This document shows, piece after piece, positions 37,732 through 46,481 of a DNA stretch of 64,000 nucleotides; position 1 is the stretch's first letter, and each line of letters begins with the position of its first letter. The position numbers and the translations under genes are program-made. Source of the stretch: Endozoicomonas sp. ISHI1 (GTDB lineage: Bacteria; Pseudomonadota; Gammaproteobacteria; Pseudomonadales; Endozoicomonadaceae); assembly GCF_024606225.1 (NCBI RefSeq), contig NZ_JAGRPU010000030.1, forward strand, positions 1-64,000, given 5' to 3'. The notes beneath the pieces were generated by a model that was not told where the DNA came from, did no database searches, and saw only the letters and a list, made by a program, of their open reading frames with translations.

Positions 37732-38262
37732 GTGCAACACACCCATTCACTGGCAAAGCATCTTAAAATCTCTCTTGGCTGGCATCAATCCCGCATTGAT
37801 CTTATTGCGCTGGTTATTTTTGGCCTCATCCAGATGGGGTCAGTCAACCTGTCCCGTATTGCCCGAACTGTGGGGCACGGTACCGAGATCGACTCCAGGC
37901 GTAAGCGTCTAAAGCGCTTCTTTGCCCTGAGTAGCAGGGAGCTTGATGATATTGCCAGAATGGTCGTTGACTGGATGGTGCCCGAAGGGAACCAGGTTGT
38001 CTGTCCGGATCGCACCAACCGGGACTTTGGCCTGTTCAAAATCAACATCATGATGGTCGCTAAGCAGCAGGTCGTCATTCCCGCGAAGGAGGCTGTCGCA
38101 AAGGCGGGAACCATTCAGCTTGAGTTAATAAGCTTGCAGTTACACCTGAGTCCCCACTCTCCTTTTATATCAAGATTCGTTACGAAATTGTCCCTTACTG
38201 AGCGCTCTGGCTTAGTCCGCAATCACGCCAGAATTGAAAGTGTTGCTGCCACTTCTCTCTGA
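37732..38262 (+). pseudogene. Truncated IS4-like transposase
   Basis: From a GTG at 37732 the frame encodes an N-terminal IS4-type segment: HLKISLGWHQSRIDLIALVI, then QMGSVNLSRIARTVG and RRKRLKRFFAL. After about 115 residues similarity fades where FGKxxxNILMLGI would be expected, and the remainder (rich in Ser and Leu) is unrelated sequence. The DDE catalytic region is absent, so the gene is dead. The minus-strand and other frames in this stretch are shadows. Confidence 0.7.
38078..38110. repeat. Inverted repeat of the TTCCCGC...GCGGGAA type
   Basis: Seven-base arms TTCCCGC and GCGGGAA flank a 19-base centre. Sequences of this type (ATTCCCGCG...GCGGGAAT) are common dispersed palindromes in proteobacteria and often mark recombination points. 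This one lies exactly where the transposase loses its family resemblance. Confidence 0.5.
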
Positions 38263-38484
38263 GGCAGTGCCCGGGTGACCTATTTGCCTCCTTGTAGACT
38301 TGAGGCTTATGATTTATCAGTGGGGATAAGAGTGGTAGGGCGTGGGTTTTGGATGCGCTTACTCTGAAAAAGCTCGTCCTCAGGACACTTCAGACAAAAT
38401 CACGATCCGTTGATATTAAAATATTAATGGAAATCCCCGAGACAGATTAATGAGTTCCTATTTAAGACGAACAAGGAGTTCAAA
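38263..38484. other. Intergenic region upstream of fpr-like gene
   Basis: AT-rich near 38405-38460 with TTGATATTAAAATATTAATGG, likely to hold the promoter of the reductase. AAGGAG lies 9 bases before its ATG. No gene is seen. Confidence 0.4.
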
Positions 38485-39219
38485 ATGCCACGCCCACTCT
38501 ATCCTGCAACCCTGACAGCCAAGCATCAGCTCAGCGAGAATACTGTGCAGTTAGACTTCAGACTGGAGGCCGGGTTCGACTATCAGCCCGGACAATTTGT
38601 GCAGTTGCACTTTTCTTTTCAGGGTCAGGACTATAAAAGAAGTTACAGCATCAGCAATTCGCCCGAGTCTTTTCGAAGCTCTCAACAGCTTGAGATAGCC
38701 ATCAGCTTTGTGAAGGGAGGGACTGCCTCTGCTCTGTTCAGCGAAGCAGAACCGGGTCTGGAATTGTCCATTGGTGGGCCTTTCGGGGTTCTCACTGCAC
38801 CGGAAAAGTACGATGGTCGAATCATACTCGTTGGTACCGGAACAGGCGTTGCTCCGTACCGGGCTATGATACCTGCACTGAAAAAGCTGGCCGACGAAGG
38901 CACCCGAATTCTGGTCATGATGGGTGTAAGACACAGGGCCGATATGATTTACGAGCAGGATTTTCGGCATCTTGCTGACTCATCCGGATCCATAGAATAC
39001 AGGGCCTGCTACAGCAGAGAAAAGTCACTGGACACCTCCGCCAACGAATACCCGGGTTATCTCCAGAACCAGTTCCCACAACTGAATCTTTCCCCGGAAA
39101 AAGACCTCGTTTACTTGTGTGGCAACCCTGCCATGATTGACGACGCATCCGCAGAACTGACAGCGTTGGGTTTTGCTCCAAGACAGGTGAAGCGGGAAAA
39201 GTATGTTTTTTCCAGTTGA
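38485..39219 (+). CDS. Ferredoxin/flavodoxin-NADP reductase
   Basis: A 244-residue FAD enzyme of the ferredoxin-NADP reductase family that moves electrons between NADPH and ferredoxin or flavodoxin. The FAD-binding motif is KRSYSISNSP (RxYS), the NADP-binding motif GTGTGVAPYRAM, and the C-terminal motif VYLCGNPAMIDDA. It ends VKREKYVFSS; a C-terminal aromatic near the flavin fits the family. It appears monocistronic, with a strong ribosome site AAGGAG. Calling it fpr is likely but other family members (for example reductase components of oxygenases) share these motifs. Confidence 0.88.
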   Translation: MPRPLYPATLTAKHQLSENTVQLDFRLEAGFDYQPGQFVQLHFSFQGQDYKRSYSISNSPESFRSSQQLEIAISFVKGGTASALFSEAEPGLELSIGGPFGVLTAPEKYDGRIILVGTGTGVAPYRAMIPALKKLADEGTRILVMMGVRHRADMIYEQDFRHLADSSGSIEYRACYSREKSLDTSANEYPGYLQNQFPQLNLSPEKDLVYLCGNPAMIDDASAELTALGFAPRQVKREKYVFSS

Positions 39220-39420
39220 ACCTTCTCGCGTTTAAACCGGTAGGCCTTCATTTCAGTTTCTGTAAACTGTTTGTCATCTTTTGCCTGAAACACCCACAAG
39301 TTAATACACACTCACTTAAAACCTGTGTATGATCACATTGCACCCTTTTGAAACACAATGACAATCGTCAAGATTCAATTGTGGGTGAAACAACATAAAA
39401 ATAATAAAAAAGGTAACTCA

Positions 39421-41082
39421 ATGTCGAAACGGCTAGTTAAGCTGCTGGTTCTCAATCTGGCACTGTCTCTCTTCCCACTCCATTCCCTCGCATCCGAACA
39501 GCCACTGTTTCAGTTTGCTGCCGGATTGCTGAACAATGGACAATTTCCAGAGTCTGACCGCTACACCACCGATGATGATATTGTCATTCTGACCAATGAT
39601 GGTACAGAACTGACTGCTAATATCTTTGTTCCCACCTCACTAAGCGGGTCCGCCCCCGCTGTCGTATTTATTAATAGTTGGGGGATGAATGAGTACCAGT
39701 ACCTGCAGCAGGCTGCAACGCTCGCTGAACGGGGGTATATCGTTCTTAGCTATTCTACCCGGGGCTTTGGCAAGTCTACCGGACGAATAGATACGGCTGG
39801 CCCTCAGGATATTGCCGACTACAGTCAGGTGATTGATTTTCTTCTCAATAATTACCCTGTAAATCCCAATGCTATTGGTACCGCTGGTATCTCTTACGGC
39901 TCAGGTATCAGCCTGATCGGAGCAGCTCATGATGAACGGGTCAAAGCCGTTGCCGCCATGAGCAGCTGGGGAAGCCTGCTGGAAGCACTTTACGGTAATC
40001 AAACCCCCAGACTGGCCTGGGGAGAAATACTCACTTTGACGGCCGACCTCATAGGCAACCCTGAGCCGGTCATTGCTGAAAACTGGGACATCATTAAAAA
40101 CCAGAAGCTGGATCAGTTACCAGCCGTTATAGAGTGGGCAGAAGAAAGATCCCCGATCAACTATGTCGAGCTGCTGAATCAAAATAATACCGCCGTCTAT
40201 CTTGCCAAAGCTTATGGCGATAACCTCTTCCAGCCAAACTCTCTGCTTGAGATGTTTAGCCAGCTAAGCACTCCCAAACATATGGACCTGCTGACCGGAT
40301 CCCATGCCACAGCCGAGCTGCTGCCTTCCCTGCTGGGCATTGGTGAAGACAGGGTCTGGAATAACGTCTACCGATGGTTCGACATTCATCTGAAAGGAGA
40401 AACGAATGAACTGAGTCAAGCAAATCCTTTGCAGATGAAAGTGAAGTTCAAAGACCGCTTTGAAGGGTTCGACAGTTTTCCAATAAAAGAGGCTTCCGCA
40501 CAGAAGTACTATCTTCACCCAAGGTCTGCATTTGATAACGGCGATTTGGAAGCCCATCCCTACAAACCGCCGTTCTGGCTGACAAAAGACAATACGATCA
40601 ATTCCTGGACGGGTACTTTATTCAGTACTCAGATTCCTGTTCTTTCACAACTTTTGGAGCAGCTTGAAGTCCCGGTCGTCACTAACATTTATGCCGCATC
40701 CGATTTCAGAGGCATTTATTTCAACACCGATAAGCTTCAGAACGTCATGAAAATAAGAGGTAATCCGACTGTTAACCTTGTGGTTCAACCACACTACGAC
40801 AAGGCACAGCTGGTGGGCTATCTCTATGACATGGACTCATTGGGGAATGCAAGATTGATCACCCACGGCGTATCAACCTTACCCCAGGCTGAATCAGGAA
40901 AAAAAATCGAAATATCCTTCGAGCTGGTCACCACAGCCTACGATGTGCCCCAAGGACACCGGGTTGTATTGGCTATAGATACTATGGACCCTCAATATAA
41001 GAGGCCTACAAGCGACAATTACTTTATTGATTTCGAGTTCAGTAACCAGAAGCAATCAACACTCTCAATTCCAGCCCTGTAA
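39421..41082 (+). CDS. Secreted S15-type (CocE/NonD or X-Pro dipeptidyl-peptidase-like) alpha/beta hydrolase
   Basis: The 553-residue precursor has a signal peptide (LLVLNLALSLFPLHSLASE), an alpha/beta-hydrolase domain with the nucleophile motif GISYGSG and STRGFGKSTG, and a C-terminal jelly-roll domain (AQLVGYLYDMDSLGNARLI, VPQGHRVVLAIDTMDP). This layout is that of peptidase S15 and CocE/NonD hydrolases, which act on X-Pro peptides or esters. The natural substrate cannot be told from sequence. ATG 39421 is chosen because AAGG and a signal peptide follow directly; ATG 39358 would bury the signal. A strong terminator follows. Confidence 0.82.
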   Translation: MSKRLVKLLVLNLALSLFPLHSLASEQPLFQFAAGLLNNGQFPESDRYTTDDDIVILTNDGTELTANIFVPTSLSGSAPAVVFINSWGMNEYQYLQQAATLAERGYIVLSYSTRGFGKSTGRIDTAGPQDIADYSQVIDFLLNNYPVNPNAIGTAGISYGSGISLIGAAHDERVKAVAAMSSWGSLLEALYGNQTPRLAWGEILTLTADLIGNPEPVIAENWDIIKNQKLDQLPAVIEWAEERSPINYVELLNQNNTAVYLAKAYGDNLFQPNSLLEMFSQLSTPKHMDLLTGSHATAELLPSLLGIGEDRVWNNVYRWFDIHLKGETNELSQANPLQMKVKFKDRFEGFDSFPIKEASAQKYYLHPRSAFDNGDLEAHPYKPPFWLTKDNTINSWTGTLFSTQIPVLSQLLEQLEVPVVTNIYAASDFRGIYFNTDKLQNVMKIRGNPTVNLVVQPHYDKAQLVGYLYDMDSLGNARLITHGVSTLPQAESGKKIEISFELVTTAYDVPQGHRVVLAIDTMDPQYKRPTSDNYFIDFEFSNQKQSTLSIPAL

Positions 41083-41117
41083 GAAAACTGAATTAAGAGT
41101 TTCTTCTTTTGAAGATA

Positions 41118-41146
41118 ATCGCCCGGAACCATTCCGGGCGATTTTT
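41118..41146 (+). terminator. Bidirectional rho-independent terminator
   Basis: A perfect 11-base stem (ATCGCCCGGAA with TTCCGGGCGAT) around CCA, followed by TTTT on the plus strand and preceded by AAGATA on it. It lies between two convergent genes and can serve both. Confidence 0.85.
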
Positions 41147-41147
41147 G

Positions 41148-42401
41148 TCATGACATTTGAAGCTTGGGAACTTTATTGTTGAAATAAACTCTTTCCGCAA
41201 CCACCGCTGCACTGAACCAGATACTTCCCAGCAGCAAACCTGCCAGAACATCCCCAAACCAGTGGGCTTCATAGACAAGCCTCGACAGTGCCACCATAAG
41301 GGCGATCATCACAGCACAACTGTAGGCACAGAACTTAACAACGCCTCTCTGCGCTGCCGTCAGGTACAGGGCAACCATTAACCAAACGAAGGTTGCCTGA
41401 GTTGTATGTCCGGAAGGGAAAGAAAACTGATCCAGACCATCAAAGTCAGCCGGTCTGGGTTTATCGATACCCCACTTCATTAACCAGAGTGTGACTTCCA
41501 TACCTGCAAGACACGTCAACATAATCAATAATTTTCTATAGCGCCTGATCCAGAGAAAGTAGACAGCAAACAACACCAGTGGCACCCAGAGAACAACCGC
41601 ACTTCCTAACCAGTTCACCAGACCAAACATAGGCTCAACTATCGGTAGAGACATGCTGGCAATAGAAGAATGTATCATGGCATTGTAGTCATCCAACTGA
41701 CCACTGACGTCCATAACAGTCAGAAGTAATAAACTGACATGCGCCACCACAACAAAGCTGACCGGTAACAACAGTATCAACTTTTTCCTGCAGAACCTGC
41801 GATCCAGAATCAGTCCTGAATAAGCAATCAGCAACGAAACAAGAGTTAAACCGGCCAACAGATAGTAGAAGGATTGCGGTACCTCCAGCTTCAAGGCTGC
41901 GCCGGTCAGGTAGCCTGGCACGGTATAGGCCACCGCCCAGGGCGCCGTCGAGAGCAGGTTGATGATATAAAAACGCAGGGGGGACATATCCATCATCCCG
42001 GCAACGGCTGGAATAACTGGACGGATAGGGCCTATAAAACGTCCCAGTGCAACACTGAAACCACCGTACTTTTCAAAAAATCGTTCGCCTTTTTCCAGCC
42101 AACCGGGATGCCTTGAAAATGGCCAGTAGTCTCGAATCCGACTATGCAGACAATGGCCCACCTGAAAGCTGATACCATCCCCCAGGGCCGCACCGAGAAA
42201 AGCCCAGGCCAACATAGGCAAGGGTTCCATCAAGCCACTGCCAGCCAGAGCCCCAAGAGCAAACAGCAGGGCAACACCAGGAATAACAAAACCGACAGCC
42301 ACCAGCGATTCCACAAAAGCAGCCAATGCTATAATCGGGCCCAGCCAGTGCCCATGATGTTGAAGCCATGCATGTAATGCTACAAAGCTATCAGATTCCA
42401 C
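41148..42401 (-). CDS. DedA-PAP2 fusion membrane protein
   Basis: A 417-residue integral membrane protein. The N-terminal half is a DedA/SNARE-associated domain (FVESLVAVGFVIPGVALLF, GDGISFQVGH, GRFIGPIRPVIPAVAGM), a family of lipid flippases. The C-terminal half is a PAP2 phosphatase with all three motifs: KWGIDKPRP, FPSGHTT and SRLVYEAHWFGD. The fusion suggests dephosphorylation and flipping of an isoprenyl or phosphatidyl lipid in one protein, for instance undecaprenyl phosphate recycling. The start is GTG at 42401. It is transcribed divergently from trmH. Confidence 0.88.
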   Translation of the reverse strand: MESDSFVALHAWLQHHGHWLGPIIALAAFVESLVAVGFVIPGVALLFALGALAGSGLMEPLPMLAWAFLGAALGDGISFQVGHCLHSRIRDYWPFSRHPGWLEKGERFFEKYGGFSVALGRFIGPIRPVIPAVAGMMDMSPLRFYIINLLSTAPWAVAYTVPGYLTGAALKLEVPQSFYYLLAGLTLVSLLIAYSGLILDRRFCRKKLILLLPVSFVVVAHVSLLLLTVMDVSGQLDDYNAMIHSSIASMSLPIVEPMFGLVNWLGSAVVLWVPLVLFAVYFLWIRRYRKLLIMLTCLAGMEVTLWLMKWGIDKPRPADFDGLDQFSFPSGHTTQATFVWLMVALYLTAAQRGVVKFCAYSCAVMIALMVALSRLVYEAHWFGDVLAGLLLGSIWFSAAVVAERVYFNNKVPKLQMS

Positions 42402-42490
42402 AAAAAGCCTCTTTCGATATCACCATGATGTAAAATGCTTCCTTCATATCCGTAAGTAACACCACACAATGCCACATTGAGAGCAGAACC

Positions 42491-43174
42491 ATGACACCGG
42501 AACGTTACAAAAAATTTAAAGATCTGCTGGATCGACGTCAACCCGACCTGACGGTGCTCACGGATCAAGTTCATAAACCCCATAATCTCTCAGCTATTAT
42601 CCGAACCTGCGATGCAGTGGGCATTTCCGATATCCATCTCAGCCAGCCAAAGATGGGCTATCGAAATTTTCGGGGCAGAGCTCTGGGCAGCCATAAATAT
42701 GTTAATGTTCATCATCACAGCAGTGTAGAGGAAGGTATATCACAACTGAAAGCCAGCGGCTTTAAAGTTTATGCTGCGCATTTTTCCGACAGTGCAATCC
42801 CCTATTCAGATGTCGATTACACTTCGCCTGTAGCGGTTATGATGGGCGCGGAGAAAAAGGGTATCAGTCCTCAGGCGGCAGAGCTGGCTGATCAACATAT
42901 TATTATTCCCATGCAGGGCATTGTGGCTTCTTTCAATGTCTCGGTTGCAGCAGCAGTCATCCTGGTTGAAGCTCAACGACAGCGCCTGTTGAAGGGGATG
43001 TATGATAAACCCAGCCTGCCTCCGGAGATCTACACTCCTACCCTGTTTCGCTGGGGATATCCCGAACTGGCTCGATATTGTGACGAACGGGGACTGAAAT
43101 ACCCACAAATGGATGAAAACGGGCAGCTTATAGACCCATCCTCCTGGTACATCCGGGTCCGGGCTAACGCCTGA
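42491..43174 (+). CDS. trmH: tRNA (guanosine-18-2'-O)-methyltransferase
   Basis: A SPOUT methyltransferase of 227 residues that methylates G18 in the tRNA D-loop. The three SPOUT motifs are NLSAIIRTCDAVGI, VMMGAEKKGISPQAAELAD with IIIPMQG, and SFNVSVAAAVILVEAQRQR. The C-terminal extension (LFRWGYPELARYCDERGL) is typical of TrmH rather than RlmB. It has a start about 7 bases after GAGCAGAACC, a weak ribosome site. Confidence 0.93.
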   Translation: MTPERYKKFKDLLDRRQPDLTVLTDQVHKPHNLSAIIRTCDAVGISDIHLSQPKMGYRNFRGRALGSHKYVNVHHHSSVEEGISQLKASGFKVYAAHFSDSAIPYSDVDYTSPVAVMMGAEKKGISPQAAELADQHIIIPMQGIVASFNVSVAAAVILVEAQRQRLLKGMYDKPSLPPEIYTPTLFRWGYPELARYCDERGLKYPQMDENGQLIDPSSWYIRVRANA

Positions 43175-43322
43175 GCCATAGAACAGGCTCTCCCATTGAA
43201 CCTAATCTTTTGAATTCAACTTGCATTGCTTGCCAAACATACCGTAAATGTCTTAGTTTCGAAGCTTGAAACTCATCACAAGCGTCTCCTATGACTCACC
43301 TTACTTTAGCAACAGAGGCTCC

Positions 43323-44432
43323 ATGAACCCCCGCATAGCTTCCCGCATTCAGCAAATCAGCCAGCTTGCCTCCCGGCCTTTGAAAGGATTACTGGCCGCT
43401 GCGGCATTCATACCTTCTGTGGCGATGGCGGCAGATAGTGCAGTGTTCCTGCAATATCACCATGTCAGCGATAAGACCCCTGCTGTCACCAGCATTACAC
43501 CAGAGATGTTCAGGCAACATCTGGATTATCTGGATAAAAATGACTTCAATGTAGCGCCCATAGAGACCATCATCAAAGCCATTCAAAGTGGCCGGTCAGT
43601 GCCCGATAAAACGGTAGTGATCACTTTTGATGATGCTTACAAAAACATCTATGAAAATGCCTTCCCAATGCTGAGAGATAAGGGTTGGCCGTTTACAATT
43701 TTTGTCAGCACTCAGCCAGTGGATCGTGGCTTTGGCAACTTCCTGACCTGGAAGCAGATTCAGGAGATGAGCCGCTCAGGCGCTACCATCGCCAACCATA
43801 CCACCAGCCACCCTCATATGCCGGAAAAGCTACCCGGCGAATCCGATCAGGCCTGGCTGGAACGCTCCGGAAAGGAGATCACCGACACAGAACAACGCAT
43901 CAGGAACGAAACCGGTCAGGATGTCAAAATGCTGGCCTGGCCTTTCGGCGAGACAGCCCCAGAACTGAGAAAGATGATCAAGGAGATGGGCTACATTGGG
44001 TTTGGTCAGCAGTCTGGCGCTATTGGCCCACTGTCAGACTTTACCCGCCTGCCCAGATTCCCTATGTCCGGGAGTTATTCCGATATGAGTGGTTTCAGAA
44101 CCAAAGTAAACAGCAGACCCCTGCCAGTGACGCAACAGGAGCCCGATACCGCTATCATTGACCCAAAGAACCTGACGCCCTCTCTAACCCTAACTTTGGC
44201 AGACGGCAACTATCAGAAACAGCAACTCAACTGTTATGTCTCCGGTCAGGGCAGAGCAGAGCTGAAATGGCTGGATAAAGAGAAAACCCGATTCACAACT
44301 CAGGCCAAATCGCCCCTGCCGGTCGGTCGCAGTCGCTACAATTGCACGGCCCCCTCGATGGATGGACGTCATTATTACTGGTTTTCTCACCAATGGCTTC
44401 GCTTTACGGAAGATGGAAAAGCTATTGATTAG
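43323..44432 (+). CDS. Secreted polysaccharide deacetylase
   Basis: The 369-residue precursor has a signal peptide (LKGLLAAAAFIPSVAMA) and a NodB-type domain: catalytic and metal motif TFDDAY at 101-106, metal His motif NHTTSHPH near 160, and WPFGE. It removes acetyl groups from a glycan outside the cytoplasm; the overall order recalls PgaB-type enzymes with an unrelated C-terminal domain of about 90 residues. The family's usual partner glycosyltransferase is not nearby. ATG 43323 is chosen over TTG 43266 because only it places the signal peptide near the N-terminus. Confidence 0.85.
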   Translation: MNPRIASRIQQISQLASRPLKGLLAAAAFIPSVAMAADSAVFLQYHHVSDKTPAVTSITPEMFRQHLDYLDKNDFNVAPIETIIKAIQSGRSVPDKTVVITFDDAYKNIYENAFPMLRDKGWPFTIFVSTQPVDRGFGNFLTWKQIQEMSRSGATIANHTTSHPHMPEKLPGESDQAWLERSGKEITDTEQRIRNETGQDVKMLAWPFGETAPELRKMIKEMGYIGFGQQSGAIGPLSDFTRLPRFPMSGSYSDMSGFRTKVNSRPLPVTQQEPDTAIIDPKNLTPSLTLTLADGNYQKQQLNCYVSGQGRAELKWLDKEKTRFTTQAKSPLPVGRSRYNCTAPSMDGRHYYWFSHQWLRFTEDGKAID

Positions 44433-44491
44433 AGTCACGTAATCAGGACTTGCTGTCTTCCGACAGAGAGTGTTTCAAATGCTTAATCCGA

Positions 44492-44523
44492 TTCAGCCAC
44501 TCAGATATAACTGAATGGCTGAA
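44492..44523. repeat. Stem-loop downstream of the deacetylase gene
   Basis: TTCAGCCACTCAG and CTGAATGGCTGAA pair with one mismatch around a six-base loop. No T run follows, so it is either a weak terminator or an element end; a repeated block starts at its right arm. Confidence 0.5.
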
Positions 44524-44599
44524 ACAGGATTAAACGAATATTAAAGTGATTCTCCTGGACATAGCAGCCTTTGATGTGATTCTTCTAAAAATCTGGTTA
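44522..44599 (+). repeat. Diverged direct repeat, left copy
   Basis: About 78 bases, including AATATTAAAGTGA, GCAGCCTTTGATGTG and TTCTTCTAAAAATCT, match 46258-46335 with roughly one base in four or five changed. The pair flanks the erlin-like fragment, an unknown secreted gene and a transposase relic. Confidence 0.6.
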
Positions 44600-44635
44600 T
44601 GTAATCTACATTTGATCATACTAATAAATTAATGA

Positions 44636-45445
44636 CTAGTTTATATAAGATGGTGTGAATGACTGTAAAAAAGGTGTTTTTTGAAGCCTGCTTTGGCGAA
44701 TACTATCTTGAATTTCTTTTTGCTTAGCATTAAGTATTTCACATAAGATATTCATCACAATTCGTGAAATATCAGACTCCGAGCTTACACAAGACATAAT
44801 TAAACCGCGTATATCATTGGAAATTTTACATCCGTTGAAAAGACACATTACATCGTAAAGGTCCAAGTTTTTAATCAGCTCCATCCACGATGGAGCTAAT
44901 AGAATTTTACCTGTAGTGTCCATAGTTGTTGATTCAGAACCCCCCCCTTCAATAAAAAACACAATTCCATCTTTCCTCTGGCCTGCAATAGTCCATTGTT
45001 CACCTGACCATGGTTTAATATCACAATTATAAAATACTACAGAGCGAACAAGATTTATTTCGAATCTATCAATTGGACAATATGAAAGCAAACCAGATAG
45101 TGGTATTCCTCTTATAGTAAACCATTGACCATCATGAACTACATCTTCCTGCAAACAATTTGATAATCCATCAATCCAGACTGTTTCTGGAACAAAAGGA
45201 AAATCAATATGGCTAACTTTATCGGCTATATCATTAGTGATCAGCACTATAGCTCTTTCCATACCTTCCAAGTTCTGAATTGCCTCGAGAAGATTTACTT
45301 CTTCCGGACAACTTAAATATTTTAAAATAATTAAAAGCGGTACATCATATTTAAAAATATCTTTTAATTTAATGGCTACTGCACCTTGTACGTTTAAAAG
45401 AGAAGCAGCTATTACAGCAATCAATATTTTTTCAATCAAGTTCAT
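44636..45445 (-). CDS. Secreted protein of unknown function
   Basis: The 269-residue protein begins at ATG 45445 with a signal peptide (LIEKILIAVIAASLLNVQGAVA). No domain is recognised. Features are many short hydrophobic helices, eight or more cysteines, and a glycine/serine loop (EGGGSESTTMD). Base composition is clearly more AT-rich than the core genes, which points to foreign origin. An upstream in-frame start would put 23 residues before the signal peptide and is less likely. It lies directly downstream of the erlin-like fragment on the same strand. Confidence 0.6.
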   Translation of the reverse strand: MNLIEKILIAVIAASLLNVQGAVAIKLKDIFKYDVPLLIILKYLSCPEEVNLLEAIQNLEGMERAIVLITNDIADKVSHIDFPFVPETVWIDGLSNCLQEDVVHDGQWFTIRGIPLSGLLSYCPIDRFEINLVRSVVFYNCDIKPWSGEQWTIAGQRKDGIVFFIEGGGSESTTMDTTGKILLAPSWMELIKNLDLYDVMCLFNGCKISNDIRGLIMSCVSSESDISRIVMNILCEILNAKQKEIQDSIRQSRLQKTPFLQSFTPSYIN

Positions 45446-45455
45446 AGCATAACAC

Positions 45456-45757
45456 TTACAAAAGCATCTTGATTTTAAGACTACCCACAGTACCACATGG
45501 CGTATTCTCAATAATATATATCCGAGGCCTTACATTGATTCTCATTCCTTTAGTAATAGGCGAGGTGAATAATCTGTGCATTCCGGGCTTATAAACTTCG
45601 TCACAAAATCCACCTCTAAAAAAAATACCCATACTTCCTTCCGGTACTGTATATAAAAAAGAATCCAACTGTATAACCAGTGAACTGAAATCTTATCAGT
45701 GATGGTAGATTCAGCAAAGAGCAACGAAAGTATCCAAGCAGCTATTTGATTCATCAC
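45456..45757 (-). pseudogene. Truncated, frameshifted erlin-like (SPFH/band 7) fragment
   Basis: The frame 45668-45456 encodes VPEGSMGIFFRGGF, KPGMHRLF, SPITKG and ENTPCGTVGS. This follows the N-terminus of eukaryotic erlins (EEGHIGVYYRGG, GPGFHLMLPFIT, NVPCGTSGG) segment by segment. Upstream, a different frame from ATG 45757 encodes a membrane-anchor-like MMNQIAAWILSLLFAES, so a frameshift probably separates anchor and SPFH start. The protein stops about 65 residues into the SPFH domain. Erlins are endoplasmic-reticulum raft proteins. The AT-rich context and truncation suggest a decaying acquired gene; bacterial stomatin-like proteins are the less similar alternative. Confidence 0.6.
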
Positions 45758-45849
45758 TCAACTCTTCAAAATTTTTTACTTTTGCAGCTACAGTTGTAGC
45801 AGAGTTGGTATGACACATCTCCTTATTTAAAAATGGTTTACATTTCATT

Positions 45850-46255
45850 CGCGAAAGGAATGGCACCCATGAAGCACTGGCAAATAAGCAAAAGAAGCTG
45901 GAACGCATGATCGCCAACCTGATGACTAAACATAAAGAGGAAGCCTGAGGTCAACCCTCAGCATCGTCAGGAAGACCAGCAACGCATAAATTCCCTGCTC
46001 AAAGCAGCAAGTCGTATCAAACTTTTTTTAAGATCCAACCGGAGAAACGCAATAGCGATAATCAGTCACTGAAAAGCAATATGGCCGACCGGATGAAAAT
46101 CTCTAAAGGAGTCATTCAGGGCTACATTGCCACCTTCCGGGCGACACCCGCAATGTGCAGAGAGCGGTTTCCAAAGCAGGTGAATCTTCAGAAGTTAATG
46201 GATCGGGACGTCAGTATTTCAAAAGCTCAGTCCGACTCAAACGCTTTGATATAAT
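45850..46255 (+). pseudogene. Decayed transposase (IS1182-like) remnant
   Basis: Across several frames the plus strand reads THEALANKQKKLERMIANLM, PQHRQEDQQRINSLLKAAS, then SLKSNMADRMKISKGVIQGY. The last matches the family segment NITDxESxKMKTSxGxIQGYN of IS1182-type transposases. Two or more stops and frame changes break it. It explains why the neighbouring erlin fragment lies in scrambled sequence. Confidence 0.6.
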
Positions 46256-46257
46256 TG

Positions 46258-46335
46258 GAACAGAATTAAATAAATATTAAAGTGAGTCTCATGGAGACAG
46301 TAGCCTTTGAGGTGGTTTTTCTACAAACTCGTTAA
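46258..46335 (+). repeat. Diverged direct repeat, right copy
   Basis: Counterpart of 44522-44599: AATATTAAAGTGAGTCTC, AGCCTTTGAGGTGG and TCTACAAACTCGTTA. It lies between the transposase remnant and the AAGC repeat. Confidence 0.6.
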
Positions 46336-46369
46336 CTGGCAGAATAGGAGAGAAATCTCTGCAACCAAA

Positions 46370-46389
46370 AAGCAAGCAAGCAAGCAAGC
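46370..46389. repeat. Tetranucleotide repeat (AAGC)5
   Basis: Five uninterrupted AAGC units, 93 bases before the start of the next gene. Tetranucleotide tracts of this kind can change length by slippage and alter promoter spacing. Confidence 0.85.
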
Positions 46390-46481
46390 AAAACGAAAAA
46401 ATAAATCATTATATCTGTGGAAGACTGGTAAGATTATTATATTCTTCAAAAGTAAAATCTAAACCCAAGAGTTTAAAAGTC

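Noticed and set aside
37562-37912. Open frame overlapping the start of the IS4-like transposase
   Set aside because: It lacks family similarity; the +1 frame from 37732 carries the transposase signature.
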